Shown: piece after piece, positions 60,601-64,000 of the stretch
How the letters are laid out: every line of letters begins with the position of its first letter
Position numbering within the stretch: position 1 is the stretch's first letter
Assembly (NCBI GenBank): GCA_037389465.1
Contig: JAZARR010000248.1
Coordinates: 1 to 64,000, forward strand
Direction: 5' to 3'
Origin: Baylisascaris procyonis
Taxonomy: Eukaryota; Nematoda; Chromadorea; Rhabditida; Ascarididae
Length of the DNA: 64,000 nt
Notes under the pieces: model-generated
What the model saw: the letters and a program-made list of their open reading frames with translations, nothing else
Told to the model about the DNA's origin: nothing
Databases searched by the model: none
Position numbers and translations under genes: made by a program

Positions 60601-63600
60601 ACCAAAGTCATCGAAATCGGAGACAAAAAGTGTTTTTCCAAAATTGCCATGTACTACCCCCTCAGGATCGGAAAAATGCGATCTTTGGGAATTTTTTCTC
60701 GGCTCGTATTCGTTCTTGGGCGGTGATCCATACATGGTTCGAGAGGTCTCGGCAGGCTCATGAAAAAATAGAAGACCGCTTTTGCCGGTCTCAAATACTG
60801 GCCGAGAACCAGAACCTCCTACATTGCAAAAATCCAGATTTCAGAAATTCTGGCCGATCGAATCGGTTTTCAACTTTTGTTCCCAAATGAACCGAGTTAT
60901 ATATCATTTAATAGAGCTTCCAAAGTTGAATTGTAAGAAGCAAACCGTACCTCCATAAGTCGAACGGTTGTCGAGAAAAAAATTCCGAGATCGCAATTTC
61001 AGTACATTTGTATAGGAACTGCAACATTCGTGCACCTGTAGTTTCCTTTTTTTCGTGTAAAATAGCGAACAATGTATGTTGCCGTGATCAGCTCATCGAG
61101 CTCTGTCGTTTTTTACCAAAGTCATCGAAATCGGAGAGAAAAAGTGTTTTTCCAAAATTGCCATGTAGTACCCCCTGAGGATCGGAAAAATGCGATCTTT
61201 GGGAATTTTTTTCTCGGCTCGTATTCGTTCTTGGGCGGTGATCCATACATGGTTCGAGAGGTCTCGGCAGGCTCATGAAAAAATAGAAGACCGCTTTTGC
61301 CGGTCTCAAATACTGGCCGAGAACCAGAACCTCCTACATTGCAAAAATCCAGATTTCAGAAATTCTGGCCGATCGAATCGGTTTTCAACTTTTGTTCCCA
61401 AATGAACCGAGTTATATATCATTTAATAGAGCTTCCAAAGTTGAATTGTAAGAAGCAAACCGTACCTCCATAAGTCGAACGGTTGTCGAGAAAAAAATTC
61501 CGAGATCGCAATTTCAGTACATTTGTATAGGAACTGCAACATTCGTGCACCTGTAGTTTCCTTTTTTTCGTGTAAAATAGCGAACAATGTATGTTGCCGT
61601 GATCAGCTCATCGAGCTCTGTCGTTTTTTACCAAAGTCATCGAAATCGGAGAGAAAAAGTGTTTTTCCAAAATTGCCATGTAGTACCCCCTCAGGATCGG
61701 AAAAATGCGATCTTTGGGAATTTTTTTCTCGGCTCGTATTCGTTCTTGGGCGGTGATCCATACATGGTTCGAGAGGTCTCGGCAGGCTCATGAAAAAATA
61801 GAAGACCGCTTTTGCCGGTCTCAAATACTGGCCGAGAACCAGAACCTCCTAAATTGCAAAAGTCCAGATTTCGGAAATTCTGGCCGATCGAATCGGTTTT
61901 CAACTTTTGTTCCCAAATGAACCGAGTTATATATCATTTAATAGAGCTTCCAAAGTTGAATTGTAAGAAGCAAACCGTACCTCCATAAGTCGAACGGTTG
62001 TCGAGAAAAAAATTCCGAGATCGCAATTTCAGTACATTTGTATAGGAACTGCAACATTCGTGCACCTGTAGTTTCCTTTTTTTCGTGTAAAATAGCGAAC
62101 AATGTATGTTGCCGTGATCAGCTCATCGAGCTCTGTCGTTTTTTACCAAAGTCATCGAAATCGGAGAGAAAAAGTGTTTTTCCAAAATTGCCATGTAGTA
62201 CCCCCTGAGGATCGGAAAAATGCGATCTTTGGGAATTTTTTTCTCGGCTCGTATTCGTTCTTGGGCGGTGATCCATACATGGTTCGAGAGGTCTCGGCAG
62301 GCTCATGAAAAAATAGAAGACCGCTTTTGCCGGTCTCAAATACTGGCCGAGAACCAGAACCTCCTACATTGCAAAAATCCAGATTTCAGAAATTCTGGCC
62401 GATCGAATCGGTTTTCAACTTTTGTTCCCAAATGAACCGAGTTATATATCATTTAATAGAGCTTCCAAAGTTGAATTGTAAGAAGCAAACCGTACCTCCA
62501 TAAGTCGAACGGTTGTCGAGAAAAAAATTCCGAGATCGCAATTTCAGTACATTTGTATAGGAACTGCAACATTCGTGCACCTGTAGTTTCCTTTTTTTCG
62601 TGTAAAATAGCGAACAATGTATGTTGCCGTGATCAGCTCATCGAGCTCTGTCGTTTGTTACCAAAGTCATCGAAATCGGAGAGAAAAAGTGTTTTTCCAA
62701 AATTGCCATGTAGTACCCCCTGAGGATCGGAAAAATGCGATCTTTGGGAATTTTTTTCTCGGCTCGTATTCGTTCTTGGGCGGTGATCCATACATGGTTC
62801 GAGAGGTCTCGGCAGGCTCATGAAAAAATAGAAGACCGCTTTTGCCGGTCTCAAATACTGGCCGAGAACCAGAACCTCCTACATTGCAAAAATCCAGATT
62901 TCAGAAATTCTGGCCGATCGAATCGGTTTTCAACTTTTGTTCCCAAATGAACCGAGTTATATATCATTTAATAGAGCTTCCAAAGTTGAATTGTAAGAAG
63001 CAAACCGTACCTCCATAAGTCGAACGGTTGTCGAGAAAAAAATTCCGAGATCGCAATTTCAGTACATTTGTATAGGAACTGCAACATTCGTGCACCTGTA
63101 GTTTCCTTTTTTTCGTGTAAAATAGCGAACAATGTATGTTGCCGTGATCAGCTCATCGAGCTCTGTCGTTTTTTACCAAAGTCATCGAAATCGGAGAGAA
63201 AAAGTGTTTTTCCAAAATTGCCATGTAGTACCCCCTCAGGATCGGAAAAATGCGATCTTTGGGAATTTTTTTCTCGGCTCGTATTCGTTCTTGGGCGGTG
63301 ATCCATACATGGTTCGAGAGGTCTCGGCAGGCTCATGAAAAAATAGAAGACCGCTTTTGCCGGTCTCAAATACTGGCCGAGAACCAGAACCTCCTAAATT
63401 GCAAAAGTCCAGATTTCGGAAATTCTGGCCGATCGAATCGGTTTTCAACTTTTGTTCCCAAATGAACCGAGTTATATATCATTTAATAGAGCTTCCAAAG
63501 TTGAATTGTAAGAAGCAAACCGTACCTCCATAAGTCGAACGGTTGTCGAGAAAAAAATTCCGAGATCGCAATTTCAGTACATTTGTATAGGAACTGCAAC

Positions 63601-64000
63601 ATTCGTGCACCTGTAGTTTCCTTTTTTTCGTGTAAAATAGCGAACAATGTATGTTGCCGTGATCAGCTCATCGAGCTCTGTCGTTTTTTACCAAAGTCAT
63701 CGAAATCGGAGAGAAAAAGTGTTTTTCCAAAATTGCCATGTAGTACCCCCTCAGGATCGGAAAAATGCGATCTTTGGGAATTTATTTTCTCGGCTCGTAT
63801 TCGTTCTCGGCTCGTATTCGTTCTTGGGCGGTGATCCATACATGGTTCGAGAGGTCTCGGCAGGCTCATGAAAAAATAGAAGACCGCTTTTGCCGGTCTC
63901 AAATACTGGCCGAGAACCAGAACCTCCTAAATTGCAAAAGTCCAGATTTCGGAAATTCTGGCCGATCGAATCGGTTTTCAACTTTTGTTCCCAAATGAAC
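51656..64000 (+). repeat. Right satellite array, ~515-bp monomer, about 24 copies, continues past window
   Basis: The landmark GTTCCCAAATGAACCGAG recurs every 515-519 bases (for example 53100, 53617, 54133, 54652, 55168). Copies are far more alike than those of the left array and include dimer-scale patterns. Two monomers are rearranged near 52200-52300 and 57430-57500, and the last complete one has an 18-base duplication at about 63788-63823. The many 60-130-codon frames in each copy, on both strands, change between copies mostly by amino-acid-altering differences, so I treat them as non-coding. Confidence 0.96.

Noticed and set aside
51656..64000. Sixty or more repeated ORFs of 60-130 codons in the right array, on both strands
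   Set aside because: They recur with the 515-bp period, overlap on opposite strands, lack any domain, and differ between copies mainly by amino-acid-changing differences and frameshifts. They are a consequence of the satellite.
51656..64000. Direct repeats considered as a CRISPR array
   Set aside because: The repeat unit is ~515 bp with no spacers, in an intron-rich eukaryotic genome.

Overview
The window is eukaryotic nuclear DNA, most likely from a nematode. It is AT-rich, genes are cut into many exons by short-consensus introns (GT donors, TTTCAG or AAG-type acceptors), and three of the genes have an acceptor-like site just upstream of their first ATG, as expected for spliced-leader trans-splicing. 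The genes (an ADP/ATP-carrier paralog, Nup62/NPP-11, a ketohexokinase and a PAN-domain mucin) fit a nematode. Long introns, a gene-poor AT-rich background and a large satellite suggest a parasitic, perhaps spirurid, species, but this is inference and no species is claimed. Gene models were assembled by hand from frame, splice phase and family alignment; all four close in frame.

Layout. 1-6.8 kb: mostly AT-rich non-coding DNA with a clipped dispersed repeat at the left edge and a long (TA)n tract; a weak minus-strand coding remnant lies at 5.5-5.9 kb. 6.86-10.54 kb (+): divergent ADP/ATP carrier, 8 exons. 11.0-13.74 kb: about five copies of a ~515-bp satellite. 13.74-14.64 kb: array-edge element. 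15.5-25.0 kb (-): Nup62, 16 exons, 838 codons. 26.4-31.9 kb (+): ketohexokinase, 7 exons, 300 codons. 31.9-40.2 kb: gene-poor, microsatellites and a 76-bp tandem duplication. 40.2-49.9 kb (+): secreted three-PAN, mucin-like protein with a dead LINE fragment in an intron. 50.75-51.66 kb: the array-edge element again, inverted. 51.66-64.0 kb: about 24 copies of the same satellite in the opposite orientation, running off the window.

The main structural point is that Nup62, KHK and the PAN gene sit in a ~36-kb segment bounded by an inverted pair of array edges, each made of the same ~500-bp unique flank, the same diverged monomer and then satellite pointing outward. The genes do not form one pathway: Nup62 is a nuclear-pore channel protein, KHK phosphorylates fructose, the carrier exchanges nucleotides across the inner mitochondrial membrane, and the PAN protein is probably secreted.

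Other points worth checking are a long unexplained ORF inside the last Nup62 intron, nearly perfect intronic hairpins, a substitution at an adenine-contact position of the carrier, and several coding-like but broken stretches that may be decayed genes.
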